From assembly GCF_013466425.1 (NCBI RefSeq), contig NZ_CP059165.1:2790001-2854000 (forward strand): DNA of 64,000 bases, given 5' to 3'. Source of the DNA: Mycobacterium vicinigordonae (lineage in GTDB: Bacteria > Actinomycetota > Actinomycetes > Mycobacteriales > Mycobacteriaceae). The translations under genes were made by a program, and so were the position numbers. The notes under the pieces are model-generated. The model searched no databases. It had not been told where the DNA came from and worked only from the letters and a program-made list of their open reading frames with translations. Each line of letters opens with the position of its first letter. The first letter of the stretch is position 1. Of the stretch, positions 27,150 to 36,275 are shown in pieces.

Positions 27150-28061
27150 CTACCTCCCCGTGCCGGCCGCGGGAGCCGGCTGAACTGGAACCAACTGCAG
27201 GGGCGCCTGTGGAGCGGGTACCGCCTGTACCGGCGCCTGAGGTGCGGGCACGGCCTGCAGTGGCGCTTGCTGGGTGGTGATGGTTTGCAGCGGTGCCTGC
27301 TGGGTGGGCAGGGTCTGCAGCGGGGCTTGTTGCAGCGGCGCCTGTTGGCCCGGAACCTGCTGAACCGGGGACTGTTGGCCCGGAACTTGCTGCAGCGGCG
27401 CCTGTTGGCCCGGAACCTGCTGAACCGGGGACTGTTGGCCCGGAACCTGCTGAGCCGGGGCCTGCTGGCCGGGCACTTGCTGTGCCGGGGCCTGCTGGCC
27501 CGGCAGCTGCTGAGTCGGCGCTTGCTGGGCCGGTGCTTGCTGGGCCGGCGCGGCCGGGGCGTTCTGGGTCCCCAGGATCCGGACCAGATACGGCGCCATG
27601 TTGGTGCTGCGCACCGGCGATACCTGGACCACATCGCCGACCTCAACCATCTGCCCGTTACCGAGGTACATCGCCACCGCCTGAGTGCCCTCGGGGCCAT
27701 AGAAGATCAGGTCGCCTTTGCGGGCTTGCGCCGGCGACACCCGCTGGCCGACCTTGTACATCTGGCCGGAGGAGCGGGGCAGCTTGAGTCCGGCGCCGGC
27801 GTAGGCGTACTGCATCAGACCCGAAGCATCGAACCCGACGGTGTTGATTCCGCTGCCCGTGCCGCGGGTGGGTCCGGTGACGCCGCCGCCCGCCCAGGAG
27901 AACGGCACCCCGCGCTGCGACAGCGCACGAGCGACGACCACATCGGTGGCCTGCTGATAGTCCATCGGCTTGGTGGCCGGGTCTGCGGCCGCTATGCCCG
28001 TGGCGGCGATCGGCGCCACCATCATGACCAAACCGATCGCGAGGGCGTAGACGCGCTTCAT
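27150..28061 (-). CDS. ripD: Non-catalytic NlpC/P60 peptidoglycan-binding protein RipD
   Basis: 303 residues: a signal peptide (1-26, cleavage after GIAAA), an NlpC/P60 core at about 35-165 and a low-complexity tail. The catalytic Cys of the family (FDCSGL) is Ala79 here (GFDASGLMQYAYAGAGLKLPRSS), and the catalytic His (HVAxYLG) is Ala128. It is thus a pseudo-endopeptidase that probably binds peptidoglycan without cutting it, as known for M. tuberculosis RipD (Rv1566c). The tail from about 168 is built of QQAP/QQVPG-type units. AGGTGAGGAA precedes ATG 28061. Exported, cell wall. Confidence 0.94.
   Translation of the reverse strand: MKRVYALAIGLVMMVAPIAATGIAAADPATKPMDYQQATDVVVARALSQRGVPFSWAGGGVTGPTRGTGSGINTVGFDASGLMQYAYAGAGLKLPRSSGQMYKVGQRVSPAQARKGDLIFYGPEGTQAVAMYLGNGQMVEVGDVVQVSPVRSTNMAPYLVRILGTQNAPAAPAQQAPAQQAPTQQLPGQQAPAQQVPGQQAPAQQVPGQQSPVQQVPGQQAPLQQVPGQQSPVQQVPGQQAPLQQAPLQTLPTQQAPLQTITTQQAPLQAVPAPQAPVQAVPAPQAPLQLVPVQPAPAAGTGR
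27180..27560 (-). repeat. Pro/Gln-rich coding tandem repeats in the ripD tail
   Basis: The tail encodes about a dozen related units of 8-10 residues such as APAQQVPGQQ, SPVQQVPGQQ and APLQTLPTQQ. At DNA level the 24-30 bp units (for example ctgttggcccggaacctgctg) recur several times almost unchanged. Such repeats change copy number by slippage, so tail length may vary between strains. Confidence 0.8.
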
Positions 28062-28382
28062 GTGATTCCTCACCTTCCGGGGCCGTTCGGCCCTTCTGTG
28101 CCTAAGCGCGGTGACTGCGCGCGGTCGGCCGCCGTTCCAGGCGGGCAAGGGCCGCATCGTCGTGGCCTCGCGCCGCTGGATGACTCTTGGTAGGTGAACC
28201 AGTCGGTTAGCCCGAGTTATTCACACCAGTCACTGCAGTCACTTTGGCAACAGAAGAGAGTGGGCGCCAGATCCCCTCGACATTTTTTGTCGTAACGTGA
28301 CCGGAGGGTGATTAGCGCGGCCAATCTTGTGATGACAGTTGTGATTTCGGTCTCACGAGCGTTGCCGCGGCGTGACCTTGGC
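28062..28382 (-). promoter_or_regulatory. 321-bp leader region of ripD
   Basis: No gene is seen. On the minus strand the 9-bp direct repeat GTGACTGCA, GTGACTGGT, GTGAATAAC lies around 28216-28243. Spaced direct repeats of this kind suit an OmpR-family regulator such as MtrA, which controls other rip/rpf genes, but the match is not to a consensus I can verify. A perfect 14-bp hairpin-capable palindrome GGGCCGTTCGGCCC (28080-28093) lies just 5' of the Shine-Dalgarno. NlpC/P60 genes in actinobacteria can carry c-di-AMP (ydaO) riboswitches; I could not confirm one here. Confidence 0.4.
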
Positions 28383-28895
28383 TCAATGCCAGTACTGCGC
28401 GCTGAAGTCGGTGAGAGCGTGCGCCACGAACGACGTGACCACCAGAACCAATACCGCGATCGCGGGCCAGAAGGACATGAACCAGCCCTTCAGCAGCGAC
28501 ACGAACGGTCCGATACCGCACGCGGCCAGGGCCGCACCGATTCCACCCCACATCACCGGATAGATGTAGTAGTTCAGGCCGAACGGAACCGGCTCGCACG
28601 TATCCTGCGGACAGATGTCACTGGTGAAGCCGTAAAGCCTTGTGGGCCAACTGGTTGCGGTCGCGAGCACGACCAGCGCGCCGATCAGCACCACGGTGCA
28701 AATTACGTCCAGCGGGGATATCCGCAGCCGCAGTACCGGCTGCGGGGCAGCGTCGAAGTGTTCACCCGGCTCTGTGGGAAAGTCGATCGCGTCGGGGACG
28801 TTGGTCGCTGCCGGGACGTCCGCCGCGGCATCGGCGTTGGTCCAGGCCGCGGCGCCACTAGCCGGCGATGGGTCGGGCTCGTGCGGTGCGGCCAT
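28383..28895 (-). CDS. Rv1567c-like membrane protein
   Basis: 170 residues. An acidic, Ala/Pro-rich N-terminus of about 65 residues is followed by three hydrophobic segments (about 64-84, 111-134 and 138-160). The loop between the first two carries a Cys pair (DICPQDTCEP) that may form a disulfide outside the cell. Function unknown. It precedes ripD on the same strand, as Rv1567c precedes Rv1566c in M. tuberculosis. ATG 28895 is favoured; ATG 28925 would add ten residues. Confidence 0.75.
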   Translation of the reverse strand: MAAPHEPDPSPASGAAAWTNADAAADVPAATNVPDAIDFPTEPGEHFDAAPQPVLRLRISPLDVICTVVLIGALVVLATATSWPTRLYGFTSDICPQDTCEPVPFGLNYYIYPVMWGGIGAALAACGIGPFVSLLKGWFMSFWPAIAVLVLVVTSFVAHALTDFSAQYWH

Positions 28896-29049
28896 ATCGG
28901 TCAATGCTTCCCGATGAGCGCCCATTGTGCGACTCGGACGTCGATAGGGCGGCGTTCATTGGAGAACGGCGCACGGCATTCGTTCGAAACCCCCCGCGCC
29001 TCATGCGCACGGAAGGGCCGGAACACCGGCTGGGCTACTGTCGAACCCC

Positions 29050-30351
29050 GTGGCGGCACCGCGGCCCGGGTTGACCCCCGAGCAGATCAGCGCAATCGAC
29101 GCGGCCCATCTGTGGCATCCGTACAGCAGCATCGGCAGCGAGGCCATACCCCCCGTGGTCGCGGTCGCCGCCCGCGGCGCCAAACTGACCCTGATCCGCG
29201 ACGGCCGGCCCATTGAGGTGCTCGACGCCATGAGCTCCTGGTGGACCGCGATCCACGGGCACGGTCACCCGGCGCTGGACGCCGCGATGACCGCCCAGCT
29301 GGCCACCATGAACCACGTGATGTTCGGCGGCCTGACCCACGAGCCGGCGACCCGGCTGGCGCAGCTGCTGGTGGAGATCACCCCGCCGGGCCTCGAGACG
29401 GTCTTCTTCAGCGACTCGGGATCGGTGTCGGTGGAGGTCGCGGTCAAGATGGCGCTGCAGTACTGGCGCAGCTTGGGCCAACCGGCCAAACACCGCCTGA
29501 TGACCTGGCGCGGCGGCTACCACGGCGACACCTTCACACCGATGAGCGTCTGCGACCCCGACGGCGGCATGCACTCGCTGTGGACCGACATCCTGGCCGC
29601 TCAGGTGTTCGCTCCCCAGGTACCGCGCGGCTACGACCCGGCCTACAGCGCGGCCTTCGAAACGCAGCTCGCCGCCCATGCCGCCGAGCTGGCGACCGTA
29701 ATAGTCGAACCCGTTGTGCAGGGCGCTGGCGGGATGCGCTTTCACGACCCCCGCTACCTGGCCGACCTGCGCGACATGTGCACCCGCCACCGGGTGTTGC
29801 TGGTCTTCGACGAGATCGCTACCGGCTTCGGCCGCACCGGCGAGCTGTTCGCCGCCGACCACGCCGGGGTGAGTCCGGACATCATGTGCGTCGGCAAGGC
29901 GCTCACGGGCGGATACCTCAGCCTGGCCGCCACCCTGTGCACCCGCGACATTGCGCACACCATCAGCGCCGGGCACGGCGCCCTGATGCACGGCCCCACG
30001 TTCATGGCCAACCCGCTGGCCTGTGCGGTGTCGGTGGCCAGCGTGGAACTGCTGCTGGCACAGAACTGGAAGTCCCGCGTCGCCGAAATCGGCGCCCAGC
30101 TGACTGCCGGACTGCAACCTGCCCGCGCGTTACCGCAGGTGACCGACGTTCGGGTGTGCGGCGGCATCGGCGTCATCGAATGCGACCGCACCGTCGACCT
30201 GGCCGTCGCCACTCCCGCGGCGTTGGACTGCGGAGTGTGGTTGCGCCCGTTTCGCAACCTGGTCTACGCCATGCCGCCCTACATCTGCGGGCCGGCCGAC
30301 ATCGCACAGATCACCTCGGCGATGGTGCGCGTGGCCAGCCTCGTAGGCTAA
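29050..30351 (+). CDS. bioA: Adenosylmethionine-8-amino-7-oxononanoate aminotransferase BioA
   Basis: A 433-residue PLP aminotransferase making 7,8-diaminopelargonic acid (DAPA) from KAPA with S-adenosylmethionine as amino donor. [10 protein letters not shown] is the BioA signature, [11 protein letters not shown] holds the PLP-contacting Asp, and the Schiff-base Lys is in [17 protein letters not shown] near residue 283. [15 protein letters not shown] is also diagnostic. GTG start at 29050. It is first in bioA-bioF-bioD with a 6-bp gap to bioF. Essential for biotin synthesis. Confidence 0.98.
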   Translation: MAAPRPGLTPEQISAIDAAHLWHPYSSIGSEAIPPVVAVAARGAKLTLIRDGRPIEVLDAMSSWWTAIHGHGHPALDAAMTAQLATMNHVMFGGLTHEPATRLAQLLVEITPPGLETVFFSDSGSVSVEVAVKMALQYWRSLGQPAKHRLMTWRGGYHGDTFTPMSVCDPDGGMHSLWTDILAAQVFAPQVPRGYDPAYSAAFETQLAAHAAELATVIVEPVVQGAGGMRFHDPRYLADLRDMCTRHRVLLVFDEIATGFGRTGELFAADHAGVSPDIMCVGKALTGGYLSLAATLCTRDIAHTISAGHGALMHGPTFMANPLACAVSVASVELLLAQNWKSRVAEIGAQLTAGLQPARALPQVTDVRVCGGIGVIECDRTVDLAVATPAALDCGVWLRPFRNLVYAMPPYICGPADIAQITSAMVRVASLVG

Positions 30352-30357
30352 TCGTCG

Positions 30358-31500
30358 ATGAAAGCACCGATCGAGGCGTCGCCGCTGGCCTGGCTGGATA
30401 CCGTCGCGGCCCAGCGCCGCGACGCCGGGCTGCGGCGCGCGCTGCGGCCACGACCGCCGGTGAGCACCGAACTCGACCTCGCTTCCAACGACTACCTTGG
30501 GCTGTCCCAGCACCCCGACGTCATCGAGGGCGGCGTGCAGGCATTGCGGGTGTGGGGTGCCGGTTCCACCGGATCGCGGCTGGTGACCGGGGACACCGCG
30601 CTGCACGCGCAATTCGAGACCGAGCTCGCCGAATACATCGGTGCCGCCGCGGGGCTGGTGTTCTCGTCGGGCTACACCGCCAACCTGGGCGCCGTGGTGA
30701 GCCTGTCCGGACCGGGTTCGCTGCTCGTCTCCGACGCGTACTCGCACGCCTCGCTTGTCGATGCCTGCCGGTTGTCCCGGGCGCGCGTAGTGGTGACGCC
30801 CAACCGCGACGTCGATGCCGTAGCCGCAGCGCTGGAATCGCGCCGGGAGGAGCGCGCCGTCGTGGTCACCGACTCGGTGTTCAGCGCCGACGGGTCGCTG
30901 GCACCGCTGCGCGAGCTGCACGACGTGTGCCGCAGACACCGCGCACTGCTGATCGTCGACGAGGCCCACGGCCTGGGTGTGCGCGGCGCGGGCCGCGGGC
31001 TGTTGCACGAAGTCGGTCTGGCCGGAGCACCCGACGTAGTGGTGACCACGACGCTGTCCAAGGCGCTGGGCAGCCAGGGCGGAGTGGTGCTGGGTCCGGC
31101 CGAGGTGCGTGCCCACCTGATCGACGCGGCGCGGCCGTTCATCTTCGACACTGGGTTGGCGCCCGCCGCGGTCGGCGCCGCGCTCGCTGCGCTCCACGTG
31201 CTGCAGGACGAGCCATGGCGGCCGGCTGCCGTGCTCTCCCATGCCGCCGAATTGGCCCGTGTCTGCGACGTCCCGCAGGTCCCGGACGCTGCGGTGGTGT
31301 CGGTGATCCTGGGCGAGCCCGAGGTGGCGCTGGCCGCAGCGACGGCGTGCCTGGAGGCTGGGGTCAAGGTCGGCTGCTTCCGACCGCCGACGGTTCCGGC
31401 CGGGACGTCCCGCCTGCGGCTGACCGCCCGAGCCTCGCTGAGCGCTGAGGAACTGCAGCTGGCCAGCCGAGTACTCGCCGACGTCCTTTCCGGCACTTGA
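30358..31500 (+). CDS. bioF1: 8-amino-7-oxononanoate synthase BioF
   Basis: A 380-residue PLP enzyme of the alpha-oxoamine synthase family condensing pimeloyl thioester with L-alanine to [47 protein letters not shown] and the Schiff-base segment [16 protein letters not shown] (Lys near 235) are all present. Its TGA overlaps the bioD start by 4 bp, so translation is coupled. Orthologue of Rv1569. Confidence 0.97.
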   Translation: MKAPIEASPLAWLDTVAAQRRDAGLRRALRPRPPVSTELDLASNDYLGLSQHPDVIEGGVQALRVWGAGSTGSRLVTGDTALHAQFETELAEYIGAAAGLVFSSGYTANLGAVVSLSGPGSLLVSDAYSHASLVDACRLSRARVVVTPNRDVDAVAAALESRREERAVVVTDSVFSADGSLAPLRELHDVCRRHRALLIVDEAHGLGVRGAGRGLLHEVGLAGAPDVVVTTTLSKALGSQGGVVLGPAEVRAHLIDAARPFIFDTGLAPAAVGAALAALHVLQDEPWRPAAVLSHAAELARVCDVPQVPDAAVVSVILGEPEVALAAATACLEAGVKVGCFRPPTVPAGTSRLRLTARASLSAEELQLASRVLADVLSGT

Positions 31501-32171
31501 CCGTCCTCGTCGTCACCGGTACCGACACCGGCGTCGGCAAGACCGTTGTGACTGCCGCTCTGGCCAGCCACGCTCGCCAACTCGGCGTAGATGTCGCGGT
31601 GTGCAAGCCCGCCCAGACCGGCATCGCGGAAGGCGACGACGATCTGGCCGAGGTAGGCCGGCTGTCCGGGGTGACCGCGCTGGCCGGTTTGGCCCGCTAC
31701 CCGCTGCCGATGGCGCCGGCGGCCGCCGCCGCGCAGGCCGGGTTGTCGCTGCCGACCTGCGACGAGGTGACGGCGCTGATCCGCGGCCTGGAGCGGCCCG
31801 GCAGACTGACGCTGGTGGAGGGTGCTGGGGGATTGCTGGTCGAAATCGCCCGCGACGGTGTCACGTTGCGTGATGTCGCCATCGACCTCGGCGCGGCGGC
31901 CCTGGTAGTGGTGAGGGCCGGTTTGGGCACCCTGAATCATTCCGCCCTGACCCTGGAAGCCCTTGCAGTAAAAGGTGTTTCGTGCGCTGGTCTGGTGATC
32001 GGCAGCTGGTCGGCCAGCGCAGGGCTGGTAGAGACGTCGAACCGGGCAGCGCTGGAACGCCTGGCTGCGGTGCGCGCGGTGCTGCCGGCCGGGGCGGCGT
32101 CAGCGACCGATTTCGCCGACATCAGCGCAGCGGCGTTCGACTCCGACTGGGTACGTACGCTGGCCGGCTGA
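31497..32171 (+). CDS. bioD: Dethiobiotin synthetase BioD
   Basis: A 224-residue ATP-dependent carboxylase closing the ureido ring on DAPA to give dethiobiotin. The P-loop GTDTGVGKT is at residues 8-16. [15 protein letters not shown] follows, and [11 protein letters not shown] holds the Mg-binding Glu. The start is TTG at 31497 overlapping the bioF stop, which gives the family N-terminus (M)[11 protein letters not shown]. Its stop overlaps the next gene's ATG by one base. Confidence 0.96.
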   Translation: MTVLVVTGTDTGVGKTVVTAALASHARQLGVDVAVCKPAQTGIAEGDDDLAEVGRLSGVTALAGLARYPLPMAPAAAAAQAGLSLPTCDEVTALIRGLERPGRLTLVEGAGGLLVEIARDGVTLRDVAIDLGAAALVVVRAGLGTLNHSALTLEALAVKGVSCAGLVIGSWSASAGLVETSNRAALERLAAVRAVLPAGAASATDFADISAAAFDSDWVRTLAG

Positions 32172-32668
32172 TGGCCCACTCGTTGGAACTGCTCTTCGAG
32201 CCGGATACCGAGGCCGCGATCCGTGGCATTTGGGACAAGCTGGCCGCCGCCCAACTTGCCGGCCGGGCAGCGGCCGGCCGCCCGCACGTGACACTGATCG
32301 CCGCCGAACACATCGAGCCCGCGGTTGACCAGCAGCTGACCCCGATCACCGGACAGCTTCCGCTGCCTTGTGCAATCGGCGCTCCGGTGATTTTCGGGCG
32401 CGGCACCTTGGTGTTGGCCCGGCTGGTGGTCCCCACCCGTGAGTTACTGGACCTGCACGCCGAGGTGCACCGGCTCAGCTCCGGGCACCTCACGCCCATG
32501 CCCAACAGCCGACCCGGCCAGTGGACCGCCCACGTCACGCTGGCCCGACGGGTTCCAGAAAGCCAGCTCGGTCGTGCAGTGCGCATCGCCGGACCGCCGA
32601 TGGTAGGCAGCTTTGCCGGTTTGCGCCGTTGGGACGGTGACCAGCGCGTCGAGTACCCGCTCGGCTGA
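32171..32668 (+). CDS. 2H phosphoesterase (2'-5' RNA ligase-like) family protein, Rv1571-like
   Basis: A 165-residue protein with two H-x-T motifs, HVTLIA (about residue 39) and HVTLAR (about 119), about 80 residues apart, which define the 2H phosphoesterase fold (2'-5' ligase, cyclic phosphodiesterase). Substrate unknown: RNA ends or cyclic phosphates are known for the family. The one-base overlap with bioD puts it in the biotin operon, as in M. tuberculosis where Rv1571 follows bioD. No direct link to biotin chemistry is apparent. Confidence 0.85.
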   Translation: MAHSLELLFEPDTEAAIRGIWDKLAAAQLAGRAAAGRPHVTLIAAEHIEPAVDQQLTPITGQLPLPCAIGAPVIFGRGTLVLARLVVPTRELLDLHAEVHRLSSGHLTPMPNSRPGQWTAHVTLARRVPESQLGRAVRIAGPPMVGSFAGLRRWDGDQRVEYPLG

Positions 32669-32674
32669 ACGCGG

Positions 32675-34054
32675 CTAGGCCTGCTGCACCCGGGCGCGTC
32701 GTTCGTCGATGGCTCGACCTAGCTCCTGCAGCAGCATCGGTTTACCCATCACCAGCTGGGCGATGTGCTCGCGGCCGATCTGCAGCGCAGTCACCTCGTC
32801 GATGGCCCGCGCGTCGGTTAGGTTGGGCTGCCGAGTCAGGGCGGTGACACCCAGGAAGGAACTTTCGTCCAGGGTGCCGATCACCACTTCGGACCCGTCC
32901 GCCGTTACCGCAGTCAAGCGGACGCTGCCGGCGATCAGGAACGTCATCGCAGTCGGAACCTGATTGGCATGTTCGACGATTTCACCCGCCCCGTAGCGGA
33001 CAATCCTGGCGTGCGCTGCCAGCGACCGTTGATCCTCCTGGTTGAGCCGCAGCGCCGGCGCCACCAAGGTGCGCAAGGCGCCCTCGATGCGCTGCGGCGT
33101 GGAAAAGTCGTCGTCCTGCTCGTCGAGGTGCAAACCCTCGCGCCGAGTCGCGTACCAGAGCCAGCGCAGAAAAGTGGCCTGTGCGGACGAGTCGTCGGCA
33201 GGCGAATTCAAAGCGATGGTGACGTGGTATTTGCCGGCGCCCGCTGGCAACGCCGTGGTGGGCACATTCGCCCTGCGCTGCGGCAGCGCGTCGCCGATGC
33301 GCGACAATACCGCGCATACTCGGTCCGGAGGGTCGGCGGCCGCGAACGTCGTCGTGACCTTCAGCCGGTGCCCGCCCGGCGGGCGGCTCAAATTGGTGAA
33401 CGACGTGGTGGCCAGCACCGAGTTCGGGGTGATCTGCAGGCCCCGTCCGGTTTGGATGTGGACCGCGCGCCAGTTCGCCTCCACGATCCGGCCTCGCGCC
33501 GCGGGGGTGTCCAGCCAGTCGCCGATGCGGAACGGCTGCTCGAACAACATGAACAGACCGGAAACTATCTGGCCGACCGAGTTCTGCAACATCAGGCCGA
33601 TGACAACGGACGTGACACCCAGCGCGGTGAAGATGCCGCCGACGCGCACTCCCCAGATATAGGACAGGATCACGGCCAGGCCGACGCCGATCAGCAGGAA
33701 CCGGGTGACGTCCAGGAAGATTGCCGGCACTCGCTTGCGCCAGGAACCATCCGGTGCGTCCTCGAACACGGTGGCGCTCAGGCCGGACAGCAGCAGCACC
33801 AGCATGACGAAGCCGAACACCGTCGCGAGCACCCGCACCGAGGTGAACTGAGCGGGCACATCGGCCACCTGGACGAGTAGCACCCATAACGCGCCCAGCG
33901 GCACCACGTAGTTGCGCAACAGCAGCACGGGCGGGCCCAGGCTGCTGTGCTTGCGGCCCAGGATGTGGTGCCATTCGGTCAGGCCGATCAGCAGCAGCGG
34001 TAGGCCCAGCACCACGGCCGCGGCCCACCCGAACGACGACCAGTCCTCGCTCAC
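32675..34054 (-). CDS. MscS-family channel with C-terminal cyclic-nucleotide-binding-type domain, Rv2434c-like
   Basis: 459 residues. Transmembrane segments lie at about 10-25, 43-62, 74-93, 113-135 and 141-170. The last contains the pore helix and MscS core VVIGLMLQNSVGQIVSGLFMLFEQPFRIGDWL, followed by the beta domain. A CRP-like double-stranded beta-helix domain spans about 340-450. Its phosphate-binding cassette (FLGVTALTRQPNLTDARA, 400-417) lacks the FGE glutamate and the canonical Arg, so cAMP binding is doubtful. GTG start overlaps the cyclase stop (GTGA). The same cyclase-channel pair is Rv2435c-Rv2434c in M. tuberculosis, elsewhere on the chromosome. Confidence 0.88.
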   Translation of the reverse strand: MSEDWSSFGWAAAVVLGLPLLLIGLTEWHHILGRKHSSLGPPVLLLRNYVVPLGALWVLLVQVADVPAQFTSVRVLATVFGFVMLVLLLSGLSATVFEDAPDGSWRKRVPAIFLDVTRFLLIGVGLAVILSYIWGVRVGGIFTALGVTSVVIGLMLQNSVGQIVSGLFMLFEQPFRIGDWLDTPAARGRIVEANWRAVHIQTGRGLQITPNSVLATTSFTNLSRPPGGHRLKVTTTFAAADPPDRVCAVLSRIGDALPQRRANVPTTALPAGAGKYHVTIALNSPADDSSAQATFLRWLWYATRREGLHLDEQDDDFSTPQRIEGALRTLVAPALRLNQEDQRSLAAHARIVRYGAGEIVEHANQVPTAMTFLIAGSVRLTAVTADGSEVVIGTLDESSFLGVTALTRQPNLTDARAIDEVTALQIGREHIAQLVMGKPMLLQELGRAIDERRARVQQA

Positions 34055-36228
34055 GGTGTCTCCAACAGTCGCCAGATCTGCTGTTCGGCGCCGCCGACGG
34101 TGATGGTGCCAGCCGGCTCGAACTTTCGAAGGTCGCCGACGGCATCATGCACGCCGGTGGTCACATAGATTCCGGATTGCCTTGCGCTGCTGCGTATTTG
34201 GTGGGCGATATTGACCGCCGCGCCCCACATGTCGTACACGATGCTCGACCTGCCCACCAGCCCGCTGACAACGTTGCCGGTATTGATCCCGGCCCGCAGC
34301 GACAGGTGGTAGCCGGTGCGGCCGTTGAATCGTTCGATGATCTGCTGCATCTCGACGGCGAACTCGACCGTGCGGTGCACGCTGTCCAGACGGGGGAAGT
34401 TCAGCCCACAGCTGGCCAGGTAACCGTTGTGCAGCGTGCGGATCGGTTCGACGCCAAGGGCTTCGGCGGCGGAGTCGAGTTCCTGGATCAGATCGTCGAC
34501 TGTGGCCACCAGGTCGTGTCCGGTCAGGTGATTCGAAATATCATCCAGCCCAATGAAATCGGCGAAGATGACGGTGACGTCCTGGTGTTCCTGGGCGATG
34601 GTCTGCTCGCCGTCCCGGTACCGTTGCGCGACCGGTTCGGGCATCATCGAACCCAGCAGGCGGTCGTTCTCCTTGCGCTGCTCTTTGAGCAGTTCTTCCT
34701 TGATCTGCAGGTTACGGCTCATGTCGTTGAAAGCGACTGTCAGTTCCCCGATTTCGTCTCGTGACGTCACTGGGATCGAGACTTCGTAATTGCCGGCACT
34801 GATCTCCTGGGTGCCTGCCTGCAGGCGCCGCAAGGGGCGCACGAACGTCTGCGCGACCAACAACGCCGCCACACAGATCACGAAAACCATTGTCGCCGTG
34901 GTCAACAGGAACGTGTGGGCGATCGATGCGACCTGCGCGTTGGCTTCGTCGGTCTCTCTGGTGGCCAGCACTGACCAGTGCAGATCGGAATTGGGCAGTG
35001 TCAGTGGCGCGTAGGCGACCAGTTCCCGGCGGCCCAGATAGCTAGTGTCGATCATAGTTCCGGTCTCGCCACGCTGGGCGGCGCGCACCGCCGGGGTCGC
35101 GACCGGCTGAACCAGTGTGGTGCCCTTCCAGCGCAGCGCTTGTTCGACGGTGGTCCGTGGAGTGCCCGCCGCCACCGCCTCGGCCTGGTATCGCTGTGGA
35201 TCTTCCACGAACAACCGTGAGTCAGAACGCATCAGGTTGTCCGGGCCAGCGAGGTAGGTCTCGGCCGTCCTGCCCATCCCCGCGGCTTCCCAGCGCTTGT
35301 CGGCGGTCATGATGCGGTTGACCTTGGCGATGGGTAGCGGCAGTGCCAGTACTCCGGCCGGCTTGCCCGGTGGGCCGACGGGTGCCACCAGCCACGCGAT
35401 CGGAGCACCGAGTTGCGGCTGGTAAGGCTGGAAATCGGTAATCCACACGAAGTTTGTGCTGTTGGCGGCCATTGCCTTCTCGTAGGCGCCGCGCAGGTTG
35501 GAAGAGCGGTACGGACCGGTGAGGATATTGGTGCCCAGCGACGGACTCTTCCGCACGGTGTAGACGACGTTGCCGCGGGAGTCGAGCAGCATCGCGTCGC
35601 GGTATTCGAATCGAGTGGCGATCTCGCGGAAATAATCGTTGAACCGCGCATTGGCGGCCGACCAAGCGCTGCCGTCGCCGGCGTCTTCGGGGGTGGGGGA
35701 GGACCCGCCCGCGGCGACCGTGTAGTGCGCCTGCAGGTATTTTTGCGGGTTGCTGCTCGGCAGCAAGGCATTGAGGTCCAGCTTGGTGCCGGTGTACTGC
35801 TCGACGGGTTTAATCAGCTTGTCGTTGTAGTAGTTCACCAGCGCCTGTTGCTGGGCGGGGTCGATGGGCGCATTCGCCAGTTGGTCGAAGCCGGCGGTGA
35901 AGGCCTCGACCGCCTCGGCTGCCGTCGTGCCGCGGCTGTAGATAACCAGCGAGTTGCTCAGATCCGCAAACAGCGTCTCCACCGCCCGCTGCTGGGACTC
36001 GCGCAGCTGGATCATCCGCTCGGACGCGGTGGGCAACATGGCGTTGCGGGCGGTCACATATCCGACCACCCCGATCACGCCCAGCGAGGTCAGGCTGGCT
36101 ACCAGCAACATCGCCAGGACCTTGGATTGGATGCTGACTCTAGTCACTGCGCGCAGCCGATGCCGGCGCCGCGGCCGCTCGGTGTTCACGTCGACGGAGT
36201 TCGGCTCGGTTGCGTGCCGTGCTGCCAA
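34051..36228 (-). CDS. Membrane class III nucleotidyl cyclase with dCache-like sensor and HAMP, Rv2435c-like, altered active site
   Basis: 725 residues. TM1 at 36-60, a large extracytoplasmic sensor at 61-437 (FRYR-type and YLGRRELVAYAPL segments suggest a Cache fold), TM2 at 438-460, HAMP at 461-515 and a cyclase domain at 548-722. The first metal Asp is kept (Asp557). At the second metal position Asp is Asn601 (IRTLHNGYLA versus IKTIGDAYMA), the purine-specifying Lys is Arg597, WGD is WGA670, Asn673 is kept, and the transition-state Arg is Gln677. Catalysis may be weak, altered or lost. It is followed by the channel gene with a GTGA overlap. Membrane-bound. Confidence 0.88.
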   Translation of the reverse strand: MAARHATEPNSVDVNTERPRRRHRLRAVTRVSIQSKVLAMLLVASLTSLGVIGVVGYVTARNAMLPTASERMIQLRESQQRAVETLFADLSNSLVIYSRGTTAAEAVEAFTAGFDQLANAPIDPAQQQALVNYYNDKLIKPVEQYTGTKLDLNALLPSSNPQKYLQAHYTVAAGGSSPTPEDAGDGSAWSAANARFNDYFREIATRFEYRDAMLLDSRGNVVYTVRKSPSLGTNILTGPYRSSNLRGAYEKAMAANSTNFVWITDFQPYQPQLGAPIAWLVAPVGPPGKPAGVLALPLPIAKVNRIMTADKRWEAAGMGRTAETYLAGPDNLMRSDSRLFVEDPQRYQAEAVAAGTPRTTVEQALRWKGTTLVQPVATPAVRAAQRGETGTMIDTSYLGRRELVAYAPLTLPNSDLHWSVLATRETDEANAQVASIAHTFLLTTATMVFVICVAALLVAQTFVRPLRRLQAGTQEISAGNYEVSIPVTSRDEIGELTVAFNDMSRNLQIKEELLKEQRKENDRLLGSMMPEPVAQRYRDGEQTIAQEHQDVTVIFADFIGLDDISNHLTGHDLVATVDDLIQELDSAAEALGVEPIRTLHNGYLASCGLNFPRLDSVHRTVEFAVEMQQIIERFNGRTGYHLSLRAGINTGNVVSGLVGRSSIVYDMWGAAVNIAHQIRSSARQSGIYVTTGVHDAVGDLRKFEPAGTITVGGAEQQIWRLLETP

Positions 36229-36275
36229 TTCGCTTCCTTTCGCCCGCGGTCGGGAAGCGCGACCGCGCGTTCCAC

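Noticed and set aside
29241..31448. A 2.2-kb open frame on the plus strand across bioA and bioF in another phase
   Set aside because: Its translation is Arg/Gly/Ala-rich without domains and lies wholly over two canonical genes. It is open because of high GC.
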